NCBI RefSeq assembly: GCF_040270295.1
Contig: NZ_JBELOE010000228.1
From: Catenovulum sediminis
GTDB lineage: Bacteria; Pseudomonadota; Gammaproteobacteria; Enterobacterales; Alteromonadaceae
DNA: 64,000 bases
Direction: 5' to 3' (one strand)
Made by a program: the position numbers and the translations under genes. Of the stretch, positions 17,582-26,760 are shown in pieces. The notes below the pieces were generated by a model, which saw only the letters and a program-made list of their open reading frames with translations, was not told the DNA's origin and did no database searches. The first letter of the stretch is position 1. Each line of letters begins with the position of its first letter.

Positions 17582-18667
17582 TTATTTAGACTCTCCTGGT
17601 TCTGGTACATCGTTCTTTCTTACGTCCTGTTCTTCAGCAATTTCTCTGGCCCAATCATGGTCGGAAGCATCTGAGTCTAACCCTTCTTGATCAGCCCCTT
17701 TCATCGGAAAAAACGTTAATCTAGTCAGTAAAGCAAAATGGTCAGAACCGATCGAGGGTAATCGTTTGATTAAGTTTAAAGTAAAATGTTGGCTGTGAAA
17801 CAGGTGATCTAAAGGCCAGCGCAGAAAAGGAAAGTCTGCATGAAAGGTATTGTACATACCTCGCCCTACCCGCGGATCTAATAAGCCACTAATTTTACGA
17901 AAAAGGCGCGTTGTGGCTGACCATGCTACGTCATTAAGATCACCCGTAACTATGACAGGTAGATCACTTTCGGCAACACTTCGGGCCACAATCACTAACT
18001 CGGCGTCCCGCTCTGCTGACTCTGGATTTTCAGTCGGACTAGGAGGAGCTGGGTGAAGAAAGTGCATGCGGACTGTTTTGCCTGAGCGTAATGTCAGTGT
18101 TGTGTGTATGGATGGAACATCTTCCTCGACTAAGTAAGAGATTTCCTGATCGTTTAAAGGTAATCTTGAAAAAATATGCATACCGTAAAGGTTGTCCAGC
18201 GGGCATTTCACGCTGTAAGGCATATCAGCTTCCAGTACTTTGAGCTGATCTTCCCACCACTGGTCAGATTCCAGTGTGACAAGAACATCGGGATTATATT
18301 CTCTTACCATTTGAATGAGCAGATCTGCATTTCGGTTAGGTGTTAGGACATTGGCCGTCAAAATACTGATTTAATTTTCAAAGCTTCCGCTAGCTTTCTT
18401 AACTTCGATTGGCCACAAGAATGTATAAGGTAAAATCCACCATAATTGCCAAGTTAGACACAGAGTAGCGATTAAGATTAACAGCCAGGTTAATGCCGAT
18501 TGCATATTGAGAAACAAAAAGTCAGCAACGAGCAGAGTAGCTATGAAAATAGCAAATTGGAGGCGCGGAAAGTCCATCCCTCTGATGACCCAGTGTGGAT
18601 GACGTGAAAGTGGAAGCAAAGTTAACAGTAAGGCTAATGCTGTAAAGAAAATAAGTATTGATATCAT
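17582..18667 (-). pseudogene. Endonuclease/exonuclease/phosphatase-fold membrane protein, interrupted by a stop codon
   Basis: Two adjacent frames make up one protein of about 361 codons. The 5' part (18667-18371) has three hydrophobic helices (MISILIFFTALALLLTLLPL; FAIFIATLLVADFLFL; LTWLLILIATLCLTWQLWWI) and ends KKASGSFEN-TAA. In the same frame, directly after the TAA, come codons ISI and then LTANVLTPNRNADLLIQMVR. That is the start of the catalytic domain with VIVTGDLNDVAWSATTR and IGSDHFALLTRL metal and catalytic motifs. Family members carry this junction uninterrupted, so a single TAA nonsense codon (18373-18371) splits the gene. Translation may restart at TTG 18361. The family is predicted to hydrolyse phosphodiesters; substrate unknown. 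Confidence 0.75.
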
Positions 18668-18683
18668 ATCTAAGGCCTAGTCT

Positions 18684-19982
18684 TTAATTTCGATCCTGAT
18701 TCAAGGTTAAATCCGCATTTTTACTTGCAGCATTCTTAACTGTTGCTATGTCTTCTTCAATATCAAGTGCTTTACATGCCCGCTTTAACGCTAAATTTCT
18801 GTGATATCTAGCCGCTTTCTGAATACTCTCATTGTTAAGTGACTCAAGAGAACTCAGCGCTTTTTGTAAACGAATACCTACTTCTACCGTGCCGGCTCCA
18901 TCTCGAGCGATGGATGTAAAAGCGTCGTCGAACATATCAGATATCGAGATCTCCGGCACCGCTACTCGGTCATACTCGATCAGATTTCGAGCCTCGGGAT
19001 TGGAGGGCTCATTGATAAGAGAAATTACACGAACTAATGTGCCAATGACTTTTATCGCTGTACCTGGATCGTTAACAGCTGGGGATAGAGCTCGAGCTGC
19101 AATTTCTGATAAGGCGACCAGGCCAAATCTAGGATCATCTTCGAACGTACGGTCGTTGCCGATTTGGAACGCGCTGAGCAGGCTAGGGTAGTCAATGCCA
19201 GCCTGTTCGCCTGATGAAATGGTTACGTAAGCCAACGCCCGATTGGATGACGCAAAAGTTCCTGGTAATGCTAACACTACTACCTGCGCGTCAACACCTT
19301 CTGCCCAGCTTTGAAGTACCGCCATATCGATATGCTGAACATAACCAATTTTCGAGGCATACACTGCTTGCCCCGGTCCCAGTGTTCCTGATGTTGATAT
19401 GCCCCCGAGAGTCGGCATATCTCGCCTTCTTATCAGCGCTCTTTCCGTCGCCCCTTCTACCTTATCAATCGTCGAACCAATTCGCCCCAATCTAGCAATG
19501 CTGTCGACCCAACGCACAAACGTCACGATTACCACTGCAAATACAATCACCGTTAGAGCGAAAAGGACGAAGAGTCCTGCGCTTTCATAGAAATCATTTT
19601 TCAATGCAGTAAGTGCTACTACACTAAAAATGAATGCACCTACAAAGGTAGAAAGCGCATTCTGTGACACGTCATCAGCAAGCATAAGGGCGAATGAGCG
19701 TGGGGTCGCTGAGCCGCTTGCAGCAGCGTATGCTGATACCATAGATGCCACCGAAAAAGTTGCGATCACTAACATACTGCTCGCCATAACGGAGAGCAAA
19801 GTTTCAACTGAGTCCTGTGCAACTACAGGAGCAAGATTCGCTAACTTAGAGCCATCGATAATTTTCGCAGCAAAGACCACAGCAATCGACAGTGAGCATA
19901 ACGCCAATGGGCGTACCCAGAGTCGCTCACTAAAACGATTGAGCAGAAATCTGAGACGGTCGAACGAAACTAATAAATTCAT
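18684..19982 (-). CDS. DUF2254-type integral membrane protein
   Basis: A 432-residue membrane protein matching the DUF2254 pattern. The N-terminal half (about 20-170) contains four hydrophobic helices (for example LCSLSIAVVFAAKII and FVLFALTVIVFAVVIVTFV). A soluble C-terminal half includes the family-typical ALAYVTISSGEQAG and LSEIAARALSPAVNDPGTA segments. Function is unknown. Its start ATG is at 19982. It reads towards the interrupted phosphatase-fold gene 16 bp further on, and may form an operon with it. G+C looks slightly higher than in the PUL genes, fitting a separate origin for this block. Confidence 0.78.
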   Translation of the reverse strand: MNLLVSFDRLRFLLNRFSERLWVRPLALCSLSIAVVFAAKIIDGSKLANLAPVVAQDSVETLLSVMASSMLVIATFSVASMVSAYAAASGSATPRSFALMLADDVSQNALSTFVGAFIFSVVALTALKNDFYESAGLFVLFALTVIVFAVVIVTFVRWVDSIARLGRIGSTIDKVEGATERALIRRRDMPTLGGISTSGTLGPGQAVYASKIGYVQHIDMAVLQSWAEGVDAQVVVLALPGTFASSNRALAYVTISSGEQAGIDYPSLLSAFQIGNDRTFEDDPRFGLVALSEIAARALSPAVNDPGTAIKVIGTLVRVISLINEPSNPEARNLIEYDRVAVPEISISDMFDDAFTSIARDGAGTVEVGIRLQKALSSLESLNNESIQKAARYHRNLALKRACKALDIEEDIATVKNAASKNADLTLNQDRN

Positions 19983-20158
19983 GATGATCCCCTGTGTTCT
20001 GCCGTCTTACTAATGTGTGCAAAATGCTTGGCTAAAATTAGCGACGAAGGAACGCAAACCAACCGCATTGCGTCCTTTTGAATAACTTTTCGCTATCGGT
20101 GGCCATTACGACGATAATTGAGAAAATATAACGTTGCGGTAAACGACAGATTTTAAAA

Positions 20159-20551
20159 TTAGTCGTCAATCGCAACATTTTCAAACTGAAGATGGCACTT
20201 CCGCCTACTTAACATAGAATATTCAGGAATTTTTAGCACCTTCAACTTCCCGCGAGTACCAAATACAAATTCTAGCGATTGTGGATCTATAACTTTAGGA
20301 CTTTCAAAGAGGCTTTCAAAATTCCAGTGCCCTATAGTTTGCTGATCAATAATAGAACCCGATTCATCAATTAAATAGAAAATTATGTGTTCTGGGTCTA
20401 ATTCTAGAATAGCAAGAAGCCAATCGTAGACCTCATATTGCGCTTCAAGAGTACGCCCGGAAAATGTTCCAGCTATTTGAATGCCATCTATGTATAAATA
20501 AACAAAGTTGTCGGTTATTTCTTCCAGTTTAATTCTATTTGTGATTTTCAT
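20159..20551 (-). CDS. Hypothetical protein, 130 aa
   Basis: A cytoplasmic-looking acidic protein beginning MKITNRIKLEEITDNFVYLY, without signal peptide or membrane helix. I do not recognise a family. Its predicted alternating beta and alpha composition (YDWLLAILELDPEHIIFYLI) suggests a small globular domain. It may belong to the same accessory block as the DUF2254 gene, 176 bp downstream of it. No strong ribosome site is seen before the ATG at 20551, so the call is moderate. Confidence 0.5.
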   Translation of the reverse strand: MKITNRIKLEEITDNFVYLYIDGIQIAGTFSGRTLEAQYEVYDWLLAILELDPEHIIFYLIDESGSIIDQQTIGHWNFESLFESPKVIDPQSLEFVFGTRGKLKVLKIPEYSMLSRRKCHLQFENVAIDD

Positions 20552-20666
20552 ATTCGTTTACCCCCCCGCTCAACTGGACCGTATGGTTATAACATACAAG
20601 TGATAAAAATTTAAATTTTGTTTTTCAAATGTAAATATTTATTGAATGAAAAATTGTTATATGTAA

Positions 20667-20678
20667 AATGTTGACAAT
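20667..20678. promoter_or_regulatory. Weak operator-like site before GH86
   Basis: AATGTTGACAAT, a 10/12 match to the window's ATTGTTAACAAT motif, lying 35 bp upstream of the GH86 start. It is less certain than the exact copies. Confidence 0.35.
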
Positions 20679-20712
20679 CAATTCACAATACAACAAAAAA
20701 TGTGGTGTTTTT

Positions 20713-23700
20713 ATGTTCAACTATAAAGTAAAACCGGTTGTAATCATGGGGGCTGCATTATTAATGCACCCTGCCCTTGTATTCGCACAAACTGAAACAG
20801 ACATCAATTTAAATGTTAAACATTCAGTTGGTGGTGTCGCTGAGTTTGATCGCAAAAAATTTATTACTTTGCATGCAACGTTAAATGAAAACGGATGGGA
20901 CGGCGAAGAAGATAAACTAAAATACATGATGGAAGATTTAAATGTGTATTTTGGTCGTGATAACGGCTCTATGTTGTGGAATTTAAATCAGGCAAATGAA
21001 GATCCCAACCGCCCAGGTTATATTGACCCGAATTATATCAGCCAGAAAGGTCAGGAAAACCGTGAAATCCAATATGGCACGAATAGCGCGGATAGACACC
21101 AATATGATGAGCATAACGATGTCATGATTGGCGGACAAACCAGTACATTTTGGCAAGGGCGTTCAACCCGACCTTGTTGCAATAAAGAAGGTTGGGAAAT
21201 TGCCGGTGCGGACGCAATTGGTGAGTATATGGGTCGTTACGTTAACGAATTTTATCGTAATGACGGCGAAGCCCCTTCACAAGGTCAATCTCGCCCCAGA
21301 TTAGTCGAAGTATTAAACGAACCCTTATACGAGCTTATTGATGGCGAAGCGGATTCTCATGTAACGCCACTTGATGTATTCCAGTTTCATAATGACGTGG
21401 CAAGCACCTTTAAACAGTTTAACGATACCGCACTGATTGGTGGTTACACCACAGCTTTTCCAATTTTTGAAGAACGGGATTTTGCACGCTGGAATGAGCG
21501 TATGAAGCTTTTTATTGATACCAGCGGCGAATATATGGACTTCTTTTCAATCCATATATATGACTTTAACAACCTAGGAAATGATGGCAAAGTCAATTTT
21601 AAAGGCGGCCGCTTTGAAGCTACTTTTGATATGATGGAGCATTATTCTAATATTCGTTTAGGTGAAGTTAAGCCATTTGTACTATCTGAATATGCTGGGC
21701 GAGATCATAAACTTGAAAAGAATTATTGGTCTTCTTATCGTGACTGGCAATCTATGAAAGCCATAAGCCCTTTGTTATTAACGCAAATGGCACGACCCAA
21801 TCAAATTTTAAAGTCGATTCCGTTTATCAATGTTAAAGCCATCTGGGGCACGTCTGATGGCATTCCTTATAATTGGCGTTTATTACGTCAAGAAAACGAA
21901 TCAGAAGCTGGCTTAAGTGGCGACTGGGTATTTACCGATGTTGTTAAATTTTACGAGCTTTGGTCTGACGTAAGCGGCACCAGAGTTGATTCGAAAACCA
22001 CCAATCCAGACGTATTAATTGATACTTATGTTGATGGCAATAAAGCCTACGTGATTCTAAGTAACTTAGAATACGAACAAGAAACGGTTTATCTTAATTT
22101 ATTTGGACATCAGCAAAATGATATTCAAAGTGTCAAAATTAAACACTTACACTTAGACGGAGCCAATGTTGCGCTAGACATTATAGAGCAAAATGAAGCA
22201 CCAGAAGATTTTACGCTGGATACTGAAGCAACAGCGATTATTGAATATACATTCAACAATGAGTTAGTGATAGATCATACCGCCAAAGAGGGTAAGTACT
22301 ATGCATCAACTTACAACCAAGCAATTTCGGCAAATCAATCGACTAATTTTACCATTTCAAACGTATCGCTGAGCGAATATGGTGATGCAGTTTTAAGATT
22401 AGGTATTGGCCGCGCATTGGATAAAAGCCGAATTCCGCAGGTCACTTTTAATGGTGTAAACATTGATGTACCGACTAATTTTAGTGGTGATGAGCAAGAA
22501 AATCGTCCTGAGTTTTTCAGCTTGCTTGAAATTCCAGTCCCTTACGACTTATTGCAAGAAGATAACACAGTTTCAGTCACTTTCCCTGATGCAGGCGGCC
22601 GGATCAGCAGCGTTGCCATGCAAGTATTTGCACATAGCACGGATTTTCGAACGAAAAGCTCTCCGGTTACCGGTGTGGCTCTGTCACATGATCAACATGT
22701 TTTAGCTGTTGGAGAAACAATTACGTTAGAAGGTAAAGCGTTACCTTTTTATGCACAAAATACCGCAGTCACTTTCTCGGTGGATAATACAGAGGTTGCT
22801 AGCATAACCGAAACGGGAGAGCTGACCGGTCTAAGTGCAGGTACAGTAGTTGTCACCGCAACTTCCGTTGAAGGGGGTTTTATAGCAGAAAGTACGATTA
22901 CCGTCGAAGCACCCGTTGCGGCTTCATTGCAATTAGATAATCCAAGCCAATACGCAAACACCACTTACTATACCGATGGTACTTTGGATATTTCGAGCCT
23001 GTACAACGCTGGCACCGGCGAAACCGTTTCCGATCAATTTAGTGGGGTGAGCTATTTGCTGCGCCAGCTCAATGCAAATTGGGGTGTCGTAAAAGATTAT
23101 TCTGCAGTAGATTATGGGGCAATTGGTAAACAAAGAGGGATCTCAACAGTCAGCATGCCACTTGAAAATGTTACACCTACTGCACAATTACCGGATGGTC
23201 ATTTTTATTTCTTATTCGTCCGATTTGCATCAACAGACGGTACGGTGAAATCAACAACGTTTAAAGGTATTAACATTGAAGAAAGTATTGTTGAAGAGAA
23301 TGTAGACCCTTCGATGAGCTTTGATGATGCCAACCAATATACCAGTCAAACCTATATTAGTGGTGACACCTTACCTGTTTCAGTTAACTATCAAGCGGGT
23401 ACTGGCAATACAGTGACGGATACCTTAGGTGGGGTTAAATTTTTCTTACGCTTAATTGATAAATCAAGTGGCAGCTGGCAAGTGGTCAGCGATGTTATTG
23501 CAAACGATAACAGTGTGGTTGGTATGCAATCTGGTATTGCAACAGCTAATTTATCCTTAACAGGGGTTTTGCCAACGGCAAGCTTACCCGCAGATCACTT
23601 TTATTATTTATGGGTTCGATTTGAGTCATCAAACGGCGCTAAATATTCGGTGAATGCATTCCCTATCACAATTGAGGCTGAAAACATTGAACCTTCACTT

Positions 23701-24339
23701 AGCTTTGATGATCTTGCTCAATATACCGCTACAACTTATTTGACGTCAGGCAGCTTAGACGTCAATTTAAATGTAGAAGCTGGCAGTGGCAATGTCGTAA
23801 CCGATGGGCTTGACGGCGTTAAGGTATTTTTACGCCATCTTCGTTCAAACTGGTCTGTGGTAAGTGACACAATTGTTTATGATGCATCGGTTGTCGGCGA
23901 ACAAACTGCAAATGCATCAGTTTCTATACCGTTAGCTGGGCGCACACCATCTGCTCAGTTACCCGAAGGCGATTTTTACTTTTTGTTTGTTCAATTTGAA
24001 TCGTCAAATGGCAACAAATATTCGGTTGCTGCCAATCCAATAACAATCGATTCTGACTTTGACCACGACGGTATCGGCGATAGCGCTGACAATGACGACG
24101 ATAACGATGGCGTACCCGATTCTATTGATCACTTTCAATATGATGATGTTTACGGCGTATTAGGAGACTTTGATGGTGACAATGATGTCGATCGCAAAGA
24201 CATCTCTTATTTTGTTCGTGCATTAAGGGACCCTTTACGCCACCGACCTGATTTTGACTTCAACGGTGACGGTAGAGTGCATCAAAGTGACGTTAGCCGA
24301 CTGCGCACGCTATGTACCCGCAGAAATTGCGCTGAATAG
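20713..24339 (+). CDS. GH86 beta-agarase/porphyranase with BIG2, triple repeat and dockerin-like tail
   Basis: A 1208-residue secreted enzyme. After a signal peptide (ends LVFAQ) comes a GH86 catalytic barrel (about 30-420), with acid/base Glu203 in EVLNEPLYEL and nucleophile Glu326 in VLSEYAGRDH. An accessory beta region follows (to about 650), then a bacterial Ig-like group 2 domain (about 655-740). Three homologous repeats of about 120 residues come next (each with Q-Y-T/A-x-x-T-Y and a FYFLFVxF motif). The tail has a calcium-binding Asp-rich linker (DNDDDNDGVPDSID) and two dockerin-like EF-hand loops (DFDGDNDVDRKD and DFNGDGRVHQSD), ending LCTRRNCAE. GH86 members are endo-acting on agarose or porphyran. 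I chose the ATG at 20713; the upstream in-frame codons lack a ribosome site and would bury the signal peptide. Confidence 0.92.
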   Translation: MFNYKVKPVVIMGAALLMHPALVFAQTETDINLNVKHSVGGVAEFDRKKFITLHATLNENGWDGEEDKLKYMMEDLNVYFGRDNGSMLWNLNQANEDPNRPGYIDPNYISQKGQENREIQYGTNSADRHQYDEHNDVMIGGQTSTFWQGRSTRPCCNKEGWEIAGADAIGEYMGRYVNEFYRNDGEAPSQGQSRPRLVEVLNEPLYELIDGEADSHVTPLDVFQFHNDVASTFKQFNDTALIGGYTTAFPIFEERDFARWNERMKLFIDTSGEYMDFFSIHIYDFNNLGNDGKVNFKGGRFEATFDMMEHYSNIRLGEVKPFVLSEYAGRDHKLEKNYWSSYRDWQSMKAISPLLLTQMARPNQILKSIPFINVKAIWGTSDGIPYNWRLLRQENESEAGLSGDWVFTDVVKFYELWSDVSGTRVDSKTTNPDVLIDTYVDGNKAYVILSNLEYEQETVYLNLFGHQQNDIQSVKIKHLHLDGANVALDIIEQNEAPEDFTLDTEATAIIEYTFNNELVIDHTAKEGKYYASTYNQAISANQSTNFTISNVSLSEYGDAVLRLGIGRALDKSRIPQVTFNGVNIDVPTNFSGDEQENRPEFFSLLEIPVPYDLLQEDNTVSVTFPDAGGRISSVAMQVFAHSTDFRTKSSPVTGVALSHDQHVLAVGETITLEGKALPFYAQNTAVTFSVDNTEVASITETGELTGLSAGTVVVTATSVEGGFIAESTITVEAPVAASLQLDNPSQYANTTYYTDGTLDISSLYNAGTGETVSDQFSGVSYLLRQLNANWGVVKDYSAVDYGAIGKQRGISTVSMPLENVTPTAQLPDGHFYFLFVRFASTDGTVKSTTFKGINIEESIVEENVDPSMSFDDANQYTSQTYISGDTLPVSVNYQAGTGNTVTDTLGGVKFFLRLIDKSSGSWQVVSDVIANDNSVVGMQSGIATANLSLTGVLPTASLPADHFYYLWVRFESSNGAKYSVNAFPITIEAENIEPSLSFDDLAQYTATTYLTSGSLDVNLNVEAGSGNVVTDGLDGVKVFLRHLRSNWSVVSDTIVYDASVVGEQTANASVSIPLAGRTPSAQLPEGDFYFLFVQFESSNGNKYSVAANPITIDSDFDHDGIGDSADNDDDNDGVPDSIDHFQYDDVYGVLGDFDGDNDVDRKDISYFVRALRDPLRHRPDFDFNGDGRVHQSDVSRLRTLCTRRNCAE

Positions 24340-24360
24340 CTTCCCCCCTTATACACTTAT

Positions 24361-24390
24361 GTGACACATTAACACGCGTTAATGTGTCAC
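24361..24390. terminator. Bidirectional hairpin between GH86 and the NHL gene
   Basis: 13-bp perfect stem GTGACACATTAAC / GTTAATGTGTCAC with loop ACGC, followed on the plus strand after 7 nt by a T-rich stretch (TTTTTT). It sits between convergent genes and probably serves both. Confidence 0.75.
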
Positions 24391-24440
24391 TACTGAATTT
24401 TTTACGATTCCTACAAAACCTCAGGGCATGAAATGTATAC

Positions 24441-25526
24441 TTAAAGACGCTCTAACTTAATCGGATACGATTGATTAGCACGCCATTGACCTACGTATAA
24501 ATTTCCGTCGTCATCAACACATAAACCATGGCAGTGATTAAATAAATTCCAACTGGTTTTCATAGGTTGCAATTCACCATTTTGATATACGGGTTGTTCC
24601 CCACCTATATTGGCAACTACCTGATTGTTTTTATCAAAAATGGCGATAAAGCCAGAGTCTTCTTCATTTTTACCGTTAATGTCAGACCAGCAAACGGGAA
24701 CATAAAAATGTTCACTTTTAAATACCGGTCGTCCAACCCATGCACCCGGCACTTTAAGCGTGCGGATATAATCACCGCCCAATGTAAAAAACTTGAAGGC
24801 ACATTCAGCTCTCGAACTAACCATAAGCACAGGATTTTTTGGATCGCGTCTGTCTATTTCAACGCCATGTGTATTCGCTAAGTTTAAATTTTCATCTTGA
24901 TTATCATGTCCACCCCAATGACGAATGTAACGACCTTGCTTATCATAATGAATAAGATAATCAGATCCGTAGCCGTCTGTTACGTATAAATCACCATTGT
25001 CGGCAATTGCAATATCAGTTGGTCTAAATGGCATATCCGGTGTATACGCGCCAACGGTTTGTGGATGACCAATGGTAAATAAAATATCACCCTGCATATT
25101 TACTTTGGCAATAAACCCGGCTTGTGCAACAACTTTGTTGTAGGGTGAATCCCACTCATTGATTGAAACGCCATCCCAGTGTCGGTTCAGTTTCCAACCG
25201 CTGTCAACGACATACATAAATTCTTCATCGCCCTCTTGGACAATTTTTACCGCATGTGCACCAGGAAATTCTGTGCCAAAACTATCTAATAGCTCGCCGT
25301 CTTTACTGTAAATCAAAAAATTATTACGGGTATTGTCGGTCACCATGATAATGCGTCCTTGCGAATCGATCGCTAAATCATGGCAATTTTCGACGGGGTA
25401 CTGGTTTGAATCAAGTACCCCCCAATTTGCATTAAGTTTATATTTAAACTCATTTGCGCCGACGGTCTGACCGTTTTGCAGCTCGTTTTCTTTGGGGCTT
25501 AAATTATTTGTAATAGGGACTGTCAT
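24441..25526 (-). CDS. NHL-repeat beta-propeller protein (peptidyl-amidating-lyase-like)
   Basis: A 361-residue cytoplasmic protein (no signal peptide) built of about six NHL-type repeats: NCHDLAIDSQGRIIMVTDN, FRPTDIAIADNGDLYVTDGY, NTHGVEIDRRDPKNPVLMVS, HCHGLCVDDDGNLYVGQ. The fold resembles the lyase domain of peptidyl-alpha-hydroxyglycine amidating enzymes, but activity cannot be assigned; a sugar lactonase or binding role is equally possible. I placed the start at ATG 25526 because GGAG lies six bases before it; an upstream in-frame ATG at 25586 has none. It is 104 bp downstream of the dioxygenase gene on the same strand and is probably co-transcribed. Confidence 0.75.
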   Translation of the reverse strand: MTVPITNNLSPKENELQNGQTVGANEFKYKLNANWGVLDSNQYPVENCHDLAIDSQGRIIMVTDNTRNNFLIYSKDGELLDSFGTEFPGAHAVKIVQEGDEEFMYVVDSGWKLNRHWDGVSINEWDSPYNKVVAQAGFIAKVNMQGDILFTIGHPQTVGAYTPDMPFRPTDIAIADNGDLYVTDGYGSDYLIHYDKQGRYIRHWGGHDNQDENLNLANTHGVEIDRRDPKNPVLMVSSRAECAFKFFTLGGDYIRTLKVPGAWVGRPVFKSEHFYVPVCWSDINGKNEEDSGFIAIFDKNNQVVANIGGEQPVYQNGELQPMKTSWNLFNHCHGLCVDDDGNLYVGQWRANQSYPIKLERL

Positions 25527-25629
25527 GTTTTGCTCCGCGACATAAACTTGTGCATGTTTAAATAGACAAGCCGCTGTTGAGTACAACTCAAAAGCGGCTA
25601 TTACTTATTTAACAAAAAGATATTCAGAT

Positions 25630-26394
25630 TTAGCTTTCTTGCCAATTTAATATGGCATCGTCGTCAACACGCTCTAATGGGTAATAAACCGCTTCGTTTT
25701 CTTCAAATGCTTGATTACTGATTGCGTTGTACGCACATATCATTGACCAACGTGGATCTTGCGAACGGTTCTGATTTGACTTGTGCAATAAATTACAGTG
25801 GAAAAAAAGCACATCACCTGGCTCAAGCTCAACATTAATAAGCTCATGATACTTCATTGCTTCTTCAACAAATTGTAAGTCTGCCCCTTTTTGATCACCG
25901 GTTTTTTGGTGATCTAAACGACCAATATGATGCGAACCTTTTAATACCTGTAAACAGCCGTTTTCAATCGTGGCTTTGTTTATTGCAATCATGCAGCTGA
26001 TTGATTTTGGATAAAGCATTAAATTATCTTTGTGCCAGTATCCAAAATCCTGATGCCATTCCCAAGCGCCGCCGACAAATGGTTCTTTCATCATGATTTT
26101 TGTGCTGGTGTGATAAGTCGGTTCACCAATTAGTTTTTCGCAAGAATCAACTAAACGTCGGCTGCGCGAAAACATGCTGTATAAATCATCGCCTGTTTTT
26201 TGCCACAAACAGACTTTACTGACCGCACCGCTGCCATCTTTTTTATTCCAAGCTCTGTCATATAAAGAATCGTCATTAAATGCTTTATTTTGCAGTTTGT
26301 CGATTTCAGCTGGCGTAAAGTATCCTCGCGCGATCACATAACCATCACGTTTAAAATCTGCCATTTGTTGTTCTGTTAAAGATATTGCACTCAT
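25630..26394 (-). CDS. Phytanoyl-CoA dioxygenase (PhyH) family Fe(II)/2-oxoglutarate enzyme
   Basis: A 254-residue enzyme of the PhyH family. The facial triad is visible as His-x-Asp in WEWHQDFGYWHKDN and the distal His in FFHCNLLHKSNQNRS; an Arg for 2-oxoglutarate follows in the same NRSQDPRWS region. Such enzymes hydroxylate or oxidatively demethylate small molecules. The substrate is unknown and a lipid role is not implied. A perfect ATTGTTAACAAT site lies 35 bp upstream, tying its control to the agar genes, and the NHL-propeller gene follows. An oxidative step on a modified sugar (for example a methyl ether) is an attractive but untested idea. Confidence 0.85.
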   Translation of the reverse strand: MSAISLTEQQMADFKRDGYVIARGYFTPAEIDKLQNKAFNDDSLYDRAWNKKDGSGAVSKVCLWQKTGDDLYSMFSRSRRLVDSCEKLIGEPTYHTSTKIMMKEPFVGGAWEWHQDFGYWHKDNLMLYPKSISCMIAINKATIENGCLQVLKGSHHIGRLDHQKTGDQKGADLQFVEEAMKYHELINVELEPGDVLFFHCNLLHKSNQNRSQDPRWSMICAYNAISNQAFEENEAVYYPLERVDDDAILNWQES

Positions 26395-26428
26395 AAAAAC
26401 CTCGCATCAAAAGTTAATATAACATTTC

Positions 26429-26440
26429 ATTGTTAACAAT
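26429..26440. promoter_or_regulatory. Operator-like palindrome upstream of the PhyH gene
   Basis: Perfect ATTGTTAACAAT, 35 bp upstream of the PhyH start codon. Same sequence as the sites at 625, 37314 and 41912. Confidence 0.6.
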
Positions 26441-26688
26441 AATAAAGCAAGAATAGAAACAAATCAAGAAATAATTTCTATATAAATTCATTATTCATAT
26501 AGAAATAACAGTGCTGTTTATTAATGTGCAGCAAAATCAGCAATTTATCGCAAAAAAAACAATTTGAAATAAAAAATATTTTATTGCTAGGGCGTAATTT
26601 TTTGGTTTGAAGGTGCAGAATGACGAAGATATGAAGATATAGAGCGGAGCGCGCGACGCCCCCCTGCGACTAAAGACAATTAATGTTG
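26441..26688. other. Non-coding stretch between the PhyH promoter and the iclR-end repeat
   Basis: AT-rich DNA with a short GC-rich island (GCGGAGCGCGCGACGCCCCC, around 26644-26663). I see no gene, strong hairpin or terminator for the IclR transcript here. Confidence 0.4.
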
Positions 26689-26760
26689 TTAATTGCTTTA
26701 TTAACTGCTTTGTTAACTGCTTTGTTAACTGCTTTGTTAATTGCTTTGTTAATTGCTTTG
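26689..26760. repeat. 12-bp tandem repeat, six units, abutting the iclR stop codon
   Basis: Six consecutive 12-bp units of TTAAYTGCTTTR (the first ends in A, the rest in G) run from 26689 to 26760. The TAA stop of iclR begins the next partial unit. Read on the minus strand each unit is CAA AGC ART TAA, so the array keeps frame and carries a stop codon in every unit. Unit length and near identity indicate recent slippage. Confidence 0.9.

Noticed and set aside
26689..26760. Regular short repeats as a CRISPR array
   Set aside because: The units are 12 bp with no spacers; it is a simple tandem repeat.
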